From NCBI RefSeq assembly GCF_000720635.1, contig NZ_JOCF01000056.1, positions 60,279-124,278 of the forward strand: a stretch of DNA of 64,000 nt, written 5' to 3'. The stretch is from Streptomyces sp. NRRL WC-3742 (lineage in GTDB: Bacteria; Actinomycetota; Actinomycetes; Streptomycetales; Streptomycetaceae). A program made the translations under genes and the position numbers. This document shows positions 28,601 to 36,297 of the stretch, piece by piece (the stretch's first letter is position 1; each line of letters starts with the position of its first letter). The notes under the pieces were generated by a model, which saw only the letters and a list, made by a program, of their open reading frames with translations, made no database searches and was not told where the DNA came from.

Positions 28601-30283
28601 CCCGTCGTGCAGCCGGGCACCGGTGCGGGGCGCGCGGGTGTCGTTCGTCCGGGCGCGCACGGCGAGTTGGGCGTCCGGCAGGAGCGCGGGGACGGCGGCG
28701 GACCAGGCGGCCGCGTCGGCGGTCAGCCGGTCGAGCAGGCCGCTGTAGGCGGCGAACATCGCGTCGAGGACGCCGGGGGCGAAGGCGTCCTCGCGGGCGT
28801 CCCAGTTGACCAGCAGACCGCCGCCGACCTCGGTGACCTGGGCGTCCAGCCAGACCTGCGGGCCCTGCGAGATGATCCAGGACGCCTCGCCGAACGCCTC
28901 CCGCACCGCCGGTGCGAACAGCTCGCCGAGACCGAGCGCGCTGGTGTAGACGACCGGGGCGAGGACCTGCTCTCCGTGCAGCCGGGACAGGTCGCGCAGC
29001 ACCTCGACGCCGGAGTGCCCGGCGTGTGCGGCGTCCTCGTGGAAGCGCCGCTGCAGGCGCAGCGCCCGCTCGGCGAAGGTGCCCGGGGTGGAGCCGTCCC
29101 AGGCGAGCAGCACGGAGGAGGTGAAGTCGCCCACCAGCTCGCCGACTTCGGGGTGCAGCGGGGCGCGGTCGAAGAGCGGGAGGTTGAGCAGGAGGTCCGG
29201 TTCGGCGCTGAACGCGGTCAGCGTCTCGGCGAACACGGCGGCCAGGGCCATGGCCGGCGTCAGGCCGTGCCGCCTGGCGTGCGCTTCGAAGCGCTCCAAC
29301 TCGTGGGTGTCCAGCAGGCGGTGGCGGCGCAGCACGGTGGTCGCGGCGGAGCCGTGCGCGTTCGGGGTCAGCGGCAGCGCCGGTGCGGCGGGCAGGTCGG
29401 GCAGGCGGGCGTGCCAGTGGGCGCGGTCGGCCTCGCGGGCGGCCGGGTCGGCGGCGGCGGCGCGGTCGGCGAGGTAGCGCGGGAAGCTGTAGCCGAGGGT
29501 GGGGAGTTCGCGCTCCGGCTCGGTGTAGGCCCGGGCGAGGTCGGCGAGCAGGACGCGCAGGCTGAGCGCGTCGGCGGCGACCATGTCGAGGTTGAGGTGG
29601 AGTCTGGTCCCGCCGGCCCGGACGGCGTCCGGCAGCAGCGTGAGCCGGACGTCGAGGACCTCCCCGGCGGCGATGTCCAGGGTGCGGTGGGAGAGACATC
29701 GGCGCAGCTCCGCGAGTTCCGCCTCGGCCTCGGCGGCGCCGCGTTCCCGCAGGTCGTGCACGCGCAGCCCGGGCCAGGCGGCCTGCGGGGCGATCCGCTG
29801 CCGGCCGTCGTCGAGGACGTGCACCCGGAGCATGCCGTGCCGGGCGAACACGGCCAGGACCGCGGCCTCCAGCCGCTCCGGGTCCACCCCGGTTCCGTCG
29901 AACTCGTGGTAGAAGTGCGCGGCCACTCCGCCGAGTTGCTGCCCGTCGGCGCGCCCGACCCAGTAGGCGTGCTGCATCAGCGCCAGGTCGAAGGGGGCGT
30001 CCTCCTCGACGGCGGCCGGCTCGGCCGCCGTGGGGGCGTCGGCGGTGCGGCGCCGGTCGACCAGGGCCTGCCAGGCGGCGAGGGTGGGTTCGGCGGCGAG
30101 TTCGGCGAAGCCCAGGTGGATACCGGCCCGGTTGAGGTCCCCGGCCAGGCGCATCATCGTCAGCGAGTCGAGCCCCAGCTCGATCAGGTTGGCGTCGGGG
30201 GCGATGGAGCGGGCGCTCAGGTCGAGCAGTTCGCCGACCGCCTTGGGGAGATCGACGGCGGCCGCCGCGCGGTCGTGCGACAC
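22688..30283 (-). CDS. NRPS: ArCP-Cy-A(Thr/Ser)-PCP-Cy-A(Cys)-E/MT-like-PCP, loading and first two modules
   Basis: 2531 residues. An aryl carrier domain (LGLDSLTM, Ser near 41) accepts salicylate. Cy1 has DMVAAD near 234. A1 (SGSTGEPKGVE near 688) gives a by-eye code D-L-Y-N-L-G-L-V-H-K, whose N, G, V, H, K positions resemble the threonine code. PCP1 (GGDSLLA) is near 1088. Cy2 has DNIVLD near 1276. A2 (near 1729) reads D-L-Y-N-V-S-L-I-W-K, a cysteine code. About 400 residues are inserted before its last motif; the SAM loop is degenerate (VEVAELAGRDGRTAERLL), recalling the epimerase-like insertions of PchE and HMWP2. PCP2 is near 2478. GTG 30283 has AGGAAGG upstream; an earlier ATG at 30376 overlaps the operator and was rejected. 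Confidence 0.92.
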   Translation of the reverse strand: MSHDRAAAAVDLPKAVGELLDLSARSIAPDANLIELGLDSLTMMRLAGDLNRAGIHLGFAELAAEPTLAAWQALVDRRRTADAPTAAEPAAVEEDAPFDLALMQHAYWVGRADGQQLGGVAAHFYHEFDGTGVDPERLEAAVLAVFARHGMLRVHVLDDGRQRIAPQAAWPGLRVHDLRERGAAEAEAELAELRRCLSHRTLDIAAGEVLDVRLTLLPDAVRAGGTRLHLNLDMVAADALSLRVLLADLARAYTEPERELPTLGYSFPRYLADRAAAADPAAREADRAHWHARLPDLPAAPALPLTPNAHGSAATTVLRRHRLLDTHELERFEAHARRHGLTPAMALAAVFAETLTAFSAEPDLLLNLPLFDRAPLHPEVGELVGDFTSSVLLAWDGSTPGTFAERALRLQRRFHEDAAHAGHSGVEVLRDLSRLHGEQVLAPVVYTSALGLGELFAPAVREAFGEASWIISQGPQVWLDAQVTEVGGGLLVNWDAREDAFAPGVLDAMFAAYSGLLDRLTADAAAWSAAVPALLPDAQLAVRARTNDTRAPRTGARLHDGFFAHAATRPKAPALLWGTDGILDYGQLAERALALAGHLRARGAGPGELVAVTLPKGPDQVVAVLAVLATGAAYLPLGVDQPAARRERIHRSAGIRLVVEEIAVPAGTEPLPAPVPGGDGDLAYVIHTSGSTGEPKGVELTHAAAMNTVEDLNSRLTIGSSDRTLALSALDFDLSVYDVFGPLSAGGAVVCVEEPDRRDATAWVDLAARHGATVVNCVPALLDMLVTAADRPLTSLRAVLLGGDRVPLDLPARLAALAPRCRFAALGGTTETAVHSTWCEVREVPADWATVPYGTPLENVVCRVVDPLGRDRPDHVPGELWIGGAGVARGYRGDPDRTAERFTELDGVRWYRTGDRARYRPDGTLEFLGRADHQVKVRGHRIELGEIETALTAFPGVARGVAVVCADGRIAAAVTDDRAQPPADWSALATVGALRDGATPAALREHLRDVLPAPMVPERIAVLPGLPLTANGKIDRGLLRRVLAAAELPGRTQVTPPAGEAEQRAASVWAEVLGVEVIGREHDFFALGGDSLLATRLIGRLRAAGFAGVRLSELFAHPVLADFAATLRPLEAGPQSAALAADPARRHDPFPLTDVQRAYWLGRGEGFTLGGTGCHYYREYEVPDLDPVRLEEAVNRLVARHEMLRAVVDERGEQRILAEVPRFTLPVTEAGDDPEAAFAELREAASHQVFDPGCWPLFAIRAVRAGGRTRLGIGMDNIVLDALSILRFYGELGALYEHPDAELPPVDVSFRDYVLGSAPAPQELAAARAYWAEQLPVLPPGPQLPLAMDPAEIGRPRFSRREALVPGERWRPVAERAREHGLTPSAVLLAAFAEVLGRWSARPDLTVNLTLFDRRDVHPDIGLVMGDFTSLVLVPSRPEPGESRLAAARRVQRELWRGLDHREVSAVEVLRELARFTGEPETTMPVVFTSALGVGGEPAEGPFTAPVWGVSQTPQVWLDHQVTETADGGVRLTWDVVDGLFPDGLVDEMFAAYRRLVDWLGEAGSDWRGEGPDLLPEAQLRTRAAVNATGAGAGDRLLHAEFFRLAAEEPGRTALVWGEDGSLTYGELARRALRVATVLRERGAGPGELVAVTLPKGPEQLVAVLGVLATGAAYLPLGVDQPAARRERIVGVAGARLAVTEEVLRQAEAAEPAAVSQASPDDLAYVIFTSGSTGEPKGVEITHRAAANTVTDVNERFGLAARDRTLAVSALDFDLSVYDVFGPLSAGGAVVLIGEEDRRDARRWLELVRRHGVTVWNTVPALLDMLLTVAEAAEAPEPLRLALVSGDWVGLDLPVRLAALRPECRFVALGGATEAAIWSNCFEVAGVDPAWRSVPYGRPLRGQRFRVVDALGRDCPDGVPGEFWIGGAGVARGYRGAVELTARRFVAHAGERWYRTGDLGRYWADGTLEFLGRADQQVKLRGHRIELGEIESALRSGPGVGRAVAAVVGEGTGRRLVAGVVPVPAAVRTCAAPGDVGVPTEVAVARAGAWELEADAASAVLARLLGLDALGEGTAWRFEDLVARLDAVDEHRAVLRLWLGLLVERKVLAEEGGRYLAGPELASALLREAPRAGADAYGALIARAHRRLLERLGDYREILAGRVDPAALLDDDVLAPACLADHDPGTALALDEIAAQLADLSEALGRPVEVAELAGRDGRTAERLLGLIGPDQVRYTLLDAAPGLVATAAGRLEALPHETVCLLLPGTTVPDDLRYGFDVVLAANVLHRHPEPGQGPALAALLARPGGRLLAVERAALTPVALLTAGLLDRGYDGFDRERRLAGSPMLPGERWAELFARAGLSGAGHRPVGGSFMDLLWAERPQDAAVPDPAALREHLAGLLPGPMVPERIEVLPWLPLSANGKVDRRAVAAVLADGGGELGPDEPPEGEMECELAAMWRELLGIPEVGRRRGFFELGGDSLLATRFITRVRQRFAVELPLRRIFAGPGLAQVAAVVAEELAQLADVEEGAL

Positions 30284-30359
30284 GTGGAGGTCCTTCCTCG
30301 GGCAGGGGGGCGGACCACGGAGACGTGGCGTGACCGTGGTGTGGTCATCATTAATAGCA

Positions 30360-30389
30360 TTGAAAACCATTTCCATCTAGTGCTAGCGT
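30360..30389. promoter_or_regulatory. Zur-like box within a divergent promoter (NRPS / MFS exporter)
   Basis: TGAAAAC-C-ATTTCCA at 30361-30375 matches the Zur palindrome. On the plus strand it sits inside a likely promoter, TTGAAA (30360-30365), an 18-bp spacer and TAGCGT (30384-30389), ahead of the MFS gene at 30428. On the minus strand an AT-rich TATTAAT (30350-30356) may be the -10 element of the biosynthetic operon. One Zur dimer could therefore block both directions. Confidence 0.75.
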
Positions 30390-30427
30390 CCCCACTGTCT
30401 CCAGTAGGTCGCGAGGAAGGGGCGGGA

Positions 30428-32017
30428 ATGGCTGATGCAACGTCAGGAGCACTATCCAGCAAGGGAGATGAGGTGAGCGAGGTGCCCTCCGGCGTGCGCT
30501 CGACGCGAGCCTGGACCACCGCCGTCACCTCACTCGCGGCCGCCATGATGACCCTCGACATCACCGTCGTGAACGTCGCGATGCCCCGGATCGGCGCCGA
30601 TCTCGACGCCTCGCTGGACGCCCTCCAGTGGATCGTCAACGCCTACACGCTGACCTTCGCCGCCCTCCTGCTCACCGCCGGCTCGGTCTCCGACCGCATC
30701 GGCCGCAGGAAGGTCTTCCTGGCCGGCGTCGCCGTCTTCACCGCGGCCTCCGCCGCCTGCGCGCTCGCCCCCGACGCCGGGGTGCTGATCGCCTCCCGGG
30801 CCGTCCAGGGCGCCGGCGGCGCCATGGTCCTCGGCACCTCGCTCGCCCTCATCGCCGGCGCCTACGAGGGCGCCCCCGCCCGGGCCCGTACCGGCGCGGT
30901 CGGCCTCTACACCGCCGGTGCGGCCGTCTCCGCCGCCCTCGGGCCCCTGGTCGGCGGCGCGATCACCGAATGGCTGAGCTGGCCCTTCCTGTTCGCCGTG
31001 AACGTCCCCGTCGGCCTGCTGATCCTCCTCGGCGCCGTCCGCAAGGTGCCGGAGAGCGTCGACCCCGGCGCGTCCGGCCGGATCGACCGGGCGGGCGCCG
31101 TCCTCGCCGTCCTCGCCCTGTTCGCGCTCAACTACGGCCTGCTGACCGGCTCCGAGCACGGCTGGGCACGGGCGGACGTGGCCGGATCGCTCGGCGCCGG
31201 GGTGGTGCTGACGGCCGCCTTCGCCCTCGTGCAGTGGCGGCTCGGCGAGCGCGCCATGCTCGACCTGAGGCTGTTCGCCATCCCGACGTTCAGCGGAGCG
31301 GTGCTGCTCAGCTTCGCCGCCCGGATCTTCAGCTTCGGCCTGCTGCCGTTCCTCACCCTGTGGCTCGGCGGCATGCTGGGTCTCTCCCCGTTCCGGATCG
31401 GCCTGGTGCTGCTCGCCCAGTCCGTCGCGCTGCTGCTCGCCGCGCCCGTCGGCATGCTGCTCGCCCGGAAGGCCCCCGTCCCGGTGGTCCTGGCGCTCGG
31501 CATGCTGCTGGTCGCCGCCGGGATGTTCACCGCCGTCGGCATCGGCCCGGCCGACGGCTGGACGGCCGTCCTCCCGATGCTGATCCTGCTGGGCGCGGGC
31601 GCCGGCCTGACCCTGCCGCACCTGCTCGACCTCGCCGTCGGGGTCGTCCCCGCCGCCCGGGCCGGGACGGCCTCCGGCGCGGCCAACAGCTTCTTCCCGC
31701 TCGGTACGGCCTGCGGCGTCGCCCTCTTCGGCGTCGTCCTGTCCCAGCGGGCCGACGCGGAGCTCTCCCCGGGCGCGCTCGCCGCCCTCGGCGTCCCGGC
31801 CTCGGACTCCGGCCGGGTCCACGAGCTGGTCACCGCAGGCCAGTTCGACGCGATGGCCGAGCCCTACGCGGGACCTGCCCGTGAGCAGGTCCTCGCCCTC
31901 GCCCACTCCGCGTACACGGACGCCCTGTCCTCGATCTTCCTGATCGCCGCCGTCGCGGCCCTGCTGGCCGCCGGGGCCGCCCTGGTCCTGGTCCGCCCGC
32001 GGGACGCCGTCGCGTAG
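30428..32017 (+). CDS. MFS exporter of the DHA2 (14-helix, EmrB/QacA) family
   Basis: 529 residues with about 14 hydrophobic segments. DHA2 features include LDITVVNVAMPRIGADL in helix 1, LQWIVNAYTLTFAAL, SVSDRIGRRKVF (motif A) and ASRAVQGAGGAMVLGTSLAL (motif C-like region). Relatives expel drugs and siderophores by proton antiport. Divergent transcription from a promoter shared with the NRPS makes metallophore export the likely job. ATG 30428 follows a purine-rich site (GGAAGGGG). The gene converges on the thioesterase gene at a strong shared hairpin. Confidence 0.9.
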   Translation: MADATSGALSSKGDEVSEVPSGVRSTRAWTTAVTSLAAAMMTLDITVVNVAMPRIGADLDASLDALQWIVNAYTLTFAALLLTAGSVSDRIGRRKVFLAGVAVFTAASAACALAPDAGVLIASRAVQGAGGAMVLGTSLALIAGAYEGAPARARTGAVGLYTAGAAVSAALGPLVGGAITEWLSWPFLFAVNVPVGLLILLGAVRKVPESVDPGASGRIDRAGAVLAVLALFALNYGLLTGSEHGWARADVAGSLGAGVVLTAAFALVQWRLGERAMLDLRLFAIPTFSGAVLLSFAARIFSFGLLPFLTLWLGGMLGLSPFRIGLVLLAQSVALLLAAPVGMLLARKAPVPVVLALGMLLVAAGMFTAVGIGPADGWTAVLPMLILLGAGAGLTLPHLLDLAVGVVPAARAGTASGAANSFFPLGTACGVALFGVVLSQRADAELSPGALAALGVPASDSGRVHELVTAGQFDAMAEPYAGPAREQVLALAHSAYTDALSSIFLIAAVAALLAAGAALVLVRPRDAVA

Positions 32018-32062
32018 CCCCGTCGCGCTGGTTCGTCGCGCTGGCCCGTCGTGTCGCGCCGA

Positions 32063-32106
32063 CGCCTGTGCCCGGCCGCCCCCGAGAGGGCGGCCGGGCA
32101 CAGGCG
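32063..32106. terminator. Bidirectional terminator between MFS and thioesterase genes
   Basis: A perfect 19-bp inverted repeat around a 6-nt loop (CCGAGA, 32082-32087) lies in the 103-bp gap between convergent genes ending at 32017 and 32121. Confidence 0.88.
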
Positions 32107-32120
32107 CGTGCCCCGCACGG

Positions 32121-32858
32121 TCAGCTCCGCAGTCGCTCCACGACGGCCGCTACGACGGCGGCCGGCTGCTCGGAGAGGTAGAAGTGGCCGCCGGGGAAGG
32201 CCAGGAGGTCGAAGCCGCCATCGGTCCAGGCGTCCCAGCCCTGCGCCTCCTCGGTGGTGAGCTCCTCGTCCCCGGTGCCGACGAAGGCGGTGACGGGGCA
32301 GGGGAGGAACCCTCGGGGCCGGGCCGGGTACGTCTCGATGAGCCGGTAGTCGCCGCGGACGGCCGGGAGGACCAGGGCGCGGACCTCGGGGAGCGCCAGC
32401 AGCTCGGCGGAGGTGCCGCCGAGACGGGCGAGTTCGGCGCAGAGCGCGTCGTCGTCCCGGAGGTGGACGGTGCCGCCGTGGTGGAACTGCGGCGCCTCGC
32501 GGGCGGAGACGAAGAGGCGCACGGGCGGGCGGTGGCCCCGCCGCAGCATGTGCAGGGCCAGTTCGTGGCCGACCGCCGCGCCCATGCTGTGCCCGAACAG
32601 CGCCCAGGGCCGGTCGAGCAGGGGGCCGAGGGCCGAGGCGAGCCCGGCCACCAGGGCGGGCAGGTCGGCGGGCAGGGGTTCGTCGATCCGGTCCTCGCGG
32701 CCCGGCATCCGGACCGCCAGCAGCTCGACGTCCGGCGGCAGGAACGCGGCCCAGGAGCGGTAGAGGCCGGGCGAGCCGCCGGCGTGCGGAAGACAGAACA
32801 ACCGGACCGCGGCTGCGGGCCGGGGCTGCGGGCGGCGCAGCCAGCGGGTGGAGGTCAT
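32121..32858 (-). CDS. Type II thioesterase (editing, YbtT/Irp4-like)
   Basis: 245 residues. An alpha/beta hydrolase with LFCLPHAGGSPGLYRSWAAF, VRMPGREDRIDEPL, nucleophile elbow FGHSMGAAVGHELA, acidic residue in FVGTGDEELTTEE and final His in FPGGHFYLSEQ. Enzymes of this type hydrolyse wrongly loaded carrier domains and are common in NRPS siderophore clusters. Here the gene is the last of the importer operon rather than the biosynthetic operon, overlapping the ABC gene by ATGA. Both operons carry Zur-like sites, so expression should still be coordinated. Confidence 0.9.
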   Translation of the reverse strand: MTSTRWLRRPQPRPAAAVRLFCLPHAGGSPGLYRSWAAFLPPDVELLAVRMPGREDRIDEPLPADLPALVAGLASALGPLLDRPWALFGHSMGAAVGHELALHMLRRGHRPPVRLFVSAREAPQFHHGGTVHLRDDDALCAELARLGGTSAELLALPEVRALVLPAVRGDYRLIETYPARPRGFLPCPVTAFVGTGDEELTTEEAQGWDAWTDGGFDLLAFPGGHFYLSEQPAAVVAAVVERLRS

Positions 32859-35302
32859 GGCGCGGTTCCTCGGGGGTCGGAGACGAGGGCTGGCAGGCCG
32901 GGCGCGGCGGCCAGCAGGGCGGCGGTGACCGGGTCGGCCGGAGCGGCGAGCACCCGCTCCACCGTCCCCGCCTCCCGGATCGTGCCGTCGGCCAGCACCG
33001 CGAGGTGCCCGCCCAGGCGCGCGGGCACGGTGAGGTCGTGGGTGACGACGACCATCGCGACGCCCGACTCCCGGCGCAGCTCGTCGAGCAGGGCGAGCAC
33101 GGTGGCCGCGGTCGGCGGATCGAGGGCGCTGGTGGCCTCGTCGCACAGCAGCACCTCCGGACCGGCCGCCAGCGCACGGGCCAGCGCGACGCGCTGACGC
33201 TGCCCGCCGGAGAGCCCGGACGGGTACCGCTCGGCGTGCTCGGGCGTCAGGCCGACGCGTTCCAGGAGGCGGCGCACCTCGGCCCGGACGGCCGCCGCGT
33301 CCAGCTCGGGCCGGTACAGCCGCAGCGGGCGGGCGAGGGCCGCGCCCACCCGGTGGCGGGGGTTGAGCGAGTCCTGCGGGTCCTGCGGGACGAGCTGGAG
33401 GCGGCGCAGCTGCGCCCGCCCCCGGGCCCTCACCCCGGGAGCGACCGGCTCGCCGCCGAGCCGCAGTTCACCGGTCCACTGGGAGTGCAGCCCGGTGAGG
33501 CAGCGCAGCAGGGTGGTCTTGCCGCCGCCGGACGGGCCGACCACGCTCAGGCAGTCGCCGGGGGCGAGCGCGAGGTCGATGCCGTCGAGGACGGTGGTGT
33601 CACCACGCCGGGCGGTGAGGCCGGTCAGCTCCAGCACGGGGGCACCGGAGGCGGCCACCGCCTTGGGCGGCGCGGTGACCCGGACCGAGTCGACCAACAG
33701 TTTCCCGGCGGCGCTCGCGGGCCGCGCCAACACCTGGGCGACCGGGCCGCGTTCGACGACCCGCCCGCCGTCGAGCACCGCGACCTCGTCCGCCACCTCG
33801 GCCACCTGCGCGAGGTCGTGGGCCACCAGCAGCACGGCCGGTCCGCCGTCGGCCCGCAGCCGCCGCACGTCGGCGAGCAGGGCGCGGGCGGTGGCCGGGT
33901 CGAGGGCGCTGGTCGGCTCGTCGAGCACCAGCAGGTCCGGCCGGTGGGCTAGCGCGGCGGCCAGCGCCACCCGTTGCCGCTGGCCGCCGGAGAGCTGGTG
34001 CGGCAGCCGCCGCAGGAAGGCCGGGTCGTCCGGCAGCCGGGCCGCGCGCAGGGCGGCGCGCACCCGTTCGGGCCGTTCGGTCTTCGGCACCGCCCGGGCG
34101 CGCAGGAACTCGCCGATCTGCTCGGCGACGCGCAGGGTGGGTGCGAGGGAGGTGCGCGGGTCCTGCGGGACGTATCCGCAGTGGCGGCCGCGCAGGCGGC
34201 GCAGTGCCCGTTGCGGCAGGCCGAGGACGGGCTCGCCGGCGAGCCGGACCGAGCCGCCGGTGACGGCCAGCCCCGGGCGGATCTCGCCGAGGGCGGCGAG
34301 TGCGAGGGTGGTCTTGCCGCTGCCGGAGGCGCCGACCAGGGCCAGGATGCGGCCGGGCGCGAGGTCCAGGCGGACGCCGTCCAGGACGGCGGCGCCGGTC
34401 GGTGTCCGTACGGTCAACTCCCGTACGGAGAGGACCGATCCGGGGTCGAAGTCCGCAACGGCACTGTCGGTACGGCGCTTTCGCCGAGCGGCGGCCGGAA
34501 AGGCGGTGTCCACCAGGAGGTTGGCGCTCAGCAGCAGCACCAGGATGCCGGCCGCCGGGACGGCGACCGCGAGCGGCTGGAGGGAGAGCCCGTCGCGGTT
34601 CTCCAGGATCATCAGCCCCCAGTCGGCCGCCGGGGGCTGTGCTCCGTAGCCGAGGAACGAGGCGGTGGAGACGACGAACACCGCCCCGACGAAACGCACT
34701 CCCGCATCCGCGGCCAGCACCGGCGCCGCGTTGGGCAGCACCTCCCGCGCCAGCACGTACCAGGTGCGCTCGCCGCGCGCCGACGCGGCCTCCACGTAGT
34801 CGTGTTGGAGGGCCTGCAGGGTGGTCGCCCGGACCACCCGGATGATCTCGGGGAACAGGACGACCGCCGTGGCGGTCCCGACCCCGAGGGCGCCGCGCCC
34901 GGTGGCCACCACGGTGACGCTGAGCAGCAGGAATCCGGGCAGGCTGAGCAGCACGTCCGCCGCCCGCAGGGACCAGGCGTCCAGCCGCCCGCCGCGTAGC
35001 GCGGCCGTCATGCCGACCGCGCCGCCGGCCAGGTAGGCGACGGCGAGCGCGCCCAGCGACAGCAGGACCAGGGAGCGTCCGCCGGTGAGGAAGCGGCTGA
35101 GGACGTCCGCGCCGAGGTGGTCGGTGCCGAGCGGGGCGGCCCCGCCCGTCGGCCCGTACGGCATGTCGAGCACCTGGCCGGGCCCGTGCGGGGCGAGGGC
35201 CGGGCCGGCCAGGGCGAGCAGGACGGCGGCGGCCAGGACCGTTCCGGCGAGTGCCGCCCGCGGCCGCCGCTTCGGCGGAGCCTGGTCCATGTGGGGGGTC
35301 AA
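32855..35302 (-). CDS. Oligopeptide/nickel-type ABC importer: DppC-like permease fused to two ATPases
   Basis: About 815 residues holding three proteins in one chain. Residues about 1-280 form a DppC/NikC-like permease with the EAA loop EAASARGERTWYVLAREVLP. Residues about 295-545 form a first ATPase (Walker [33 protein letters not shown]). Residues about 565-810 form a second ATPase ([34 protein letters not shown]). Both ATPase domains keep all motifs. With the DppB-like permease and lipoprotein upstream they make a complete importer like those for nickel or for staphylopine-type opine metallophores. The TTG at 35302 overlaps the upstream stop and has AGGAG 6 nt ahead; ATG 35290 is the alternative. 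Confidence 0.9.
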   Translation of the reverse strand: MTPHMDQAPPKRRPRAALAGTVLAAAVLLALAGPALAPHGPGQVLDMPYGPTGGAAPLGTDHLGADVLSRFLTGGRSLVLLSLGALAVAYLAGGAVGMTAALRGGRLDAWSLRAADVLLSLPGFLLLSVTVVATGRGALGVGTATAVVLFPEIIRVVRATTLQALQHDYVEAASARGERTWYVLAREVLPNAAPVLAADAGVRFVGAVFVVSTASFLGYGAQPPAADWGLMILENRDGLSLQPLAVAVPAAGILVLLLSANLLVDTAFPAAARRKRRTDSAVADFDPGSVLSVRELTVRTPTGAAVLDGVRLDLAPGRILALVGASGSGKTTLALAALGEIRPGLAVTGGSVRLAGEPVLGLPQRALRRLRGRHCGYVPQDPRTSLAPTLRVAEQIGEFLRARAVPKTERPERVRAALRAARLPDDPAFLRRLPHQLSGGQRQRVALAAALAHRPDLLVLDEPTSALDPATARALLADVRRLRADGGPAVLLVAHDLAQVAEVADEVAVLDGGRVVERGPVAQVLARPASAAGKLLVDSVRVTAPPKAVAASGAPVLELTGLTARRGDTTVLDGIDLALAPGDCLSVVGPSGGGKTTLLRCLTGLHSQWTGELRLGGEPVAPGVRARGRAQLRRLQLVPQDPQDSLNPRHRVGAALARPLRLYRPELDAAAVRAEVRRLLERVGLTPEHAERYPSGLSGGQRQRVALARALAAGPEVLLCDEATSALDPPTAATVLALLDELRRESGVAMVVVTHDLTVPARLGGHLAVLADGTIREAGTVERVLAAPADPVTAALLAAAPGLPALVSDPRGTAP

Positions 35303-36297
35303 TTCGTTCTCCTGGCAGCCGGGTTGAGTGCGGTGGCGAGTGCGTCCGCCAGCAGGTTGAGGGCGACGGTGAGCGCCGCGACCGGCATCGCGACGCCGAG
35401 CACCACCGGGGTGTCGCGGGAGGCGGTGGCGTTGACCAGGGCCGCGGCCAGCCCCGGGTAGCCGAAGAGGCTCTCGGCGACCAGCGTGCCGCCGAACAGG
35501 TAGGCGAGGTAGCGGGCGAGGACCGGAACGGCCGGCACCACGGCGGCCGGCAGGATCCGGCGCAGCACCACCCGGTGCTCCGGGACCCCGCCGAGCCGGG
35601 CCGCGAGCACCGCGTCCGAGCCGGCCGCCTCCACCACCCCGGAGCGGACCAGGCGCACGTTCTGCGCCAGGCTGACCGAGAGCAGGGTGAGCACGGGCAG
35701 GACGAGCAACTCCGGCTGGGAGAAGGGGCTTTCGCCCGCCGCCGGGACGGAGACGGCGGGCAGCCAGCCGAGGCCGACCGCGAAGAGCAGCACCAGCAGC
35801 GTGCCGACGACGAACTCCGGCAGGCTGACCAGGGCGAGGGTGCCGAGCGAGACGACCCGGTCGGTGAACCGCCCGGCCCGCAGCCCCGCCCACAGCCCGA
35901 GCGCGACCGCCAGCGGGACGAGCAGCAGCGCGGTCACCGCGCCGAGCAGCAGCGAGTTGCCCGCCCGTTCGGCGACCAGCTGGGAGACCGGCACCCCGTT
36001 GGCGTAGGAGGTGCCGAGATCGCCGTGGAGGGCGTGCCAGAGCCAGCGCAGGTAGCGGGTCCAGGCCGGCTGGTCTAGCCCGAGCTGGTGCCGCAGGGCG
36101 GCGACCTGCTCGGGCCCGGCCCGTCCGGCCAGCCGGGCGGCGGCCGCGTCCCCGGGGGCGAGTGCGGTGGCGGTGAACACCAGGACCGACACCACCAGCA
36201 GGGTCGCGGCCGCCGCGCCGAGCCGGCGCAACCGGTGGATCACGCGGATGACGCGGATCACGAGGGTCGCGAGGGTCGCGCGGATCACGAGGATCAC
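35299..36297 (-). CDS. DppB/NikB-like ABC permease
   Basis: Up to 332 residues with six membrane segments. Family features include LVFTATALAPGDAAAARL, LRHQLGLDQPAWTRYLRWL, GDLGTSYANGVPVSQLV and the EAA-type loop DAVLAARLGGVPEHRVVLRRIL. It forms the translocation pore with the DppC-like half of the downstream fusion. The start is uncertain: GTG occurs at 36297 (overlapping the upstream stop as GTGA), 36288, 36261 and 36243 within a 9-nt repeat. The N-terminus is a short repetitive Val-Ile-Arg run before the first membrane segment. Confidence 0.88.
   Translation of the reverse strand: MILVIRATLATLVIRVIRVIHRLRRLGAAAATLLVVSVLVFTATALAPGDAAAARLAGRAGPEQVAALRHQLGLDQPAWTRYLRWLWHALHGDLGTSYANGVPVSQLVAERAGNSLLLGAVTALLLVPLAVALGLWAGLRAGRFTDRVVSLGTLALVSLPEFVVGTLLVLLFAVGLGWLPAVSVPAAGESPFSQPELLVLPVLTLLSVSLAQNVRLVRSGVVEAAGSDAVLAARLGGVPEHRVVLRRILPAAVVPAVPVLARYLAYLFGGTLVAESLFGYPGLAAALVNATASRDTPVVLGVAMPVAALTVALNLLADALATALNPAARRTN
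36235..36297 (-). repeat. Degenerate 9-nt tandem repeat at the permease start
   Basis: Seven in-frame 9-nt units of the type GTGATCCTC, GTGATCCGC or GCGACCCTC lie at the junction of the lipoprotein stop and the permease start. They encode Val-Ile-Leu/Arg or Ala-Thr-Leu triplets and provide several alternative GTG starts, so slippage could alter coupling or the N-terminus. Confidence 0.6.

Noticed and set aside
30284..30376. Upstream ATG (30376) as start of the large NRPS
   Set aside because: It would translate through the Zur-like operator and promoter; GTG 30283 has a good ribosome site and begins just before the aryl carrier domain.
25487..32017. 2176-codon plus-strand open frame including the MFS gene
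   Set aside because: Only the part from 30428 encodes a real protein; the rest is antisense to the large NRPS.
36235..36297. CRISPR-like or regulatory repeat array
   Set aside because: Units are 9 nt, in frame and degenerate; they are part of a coding sequence with no spacers.
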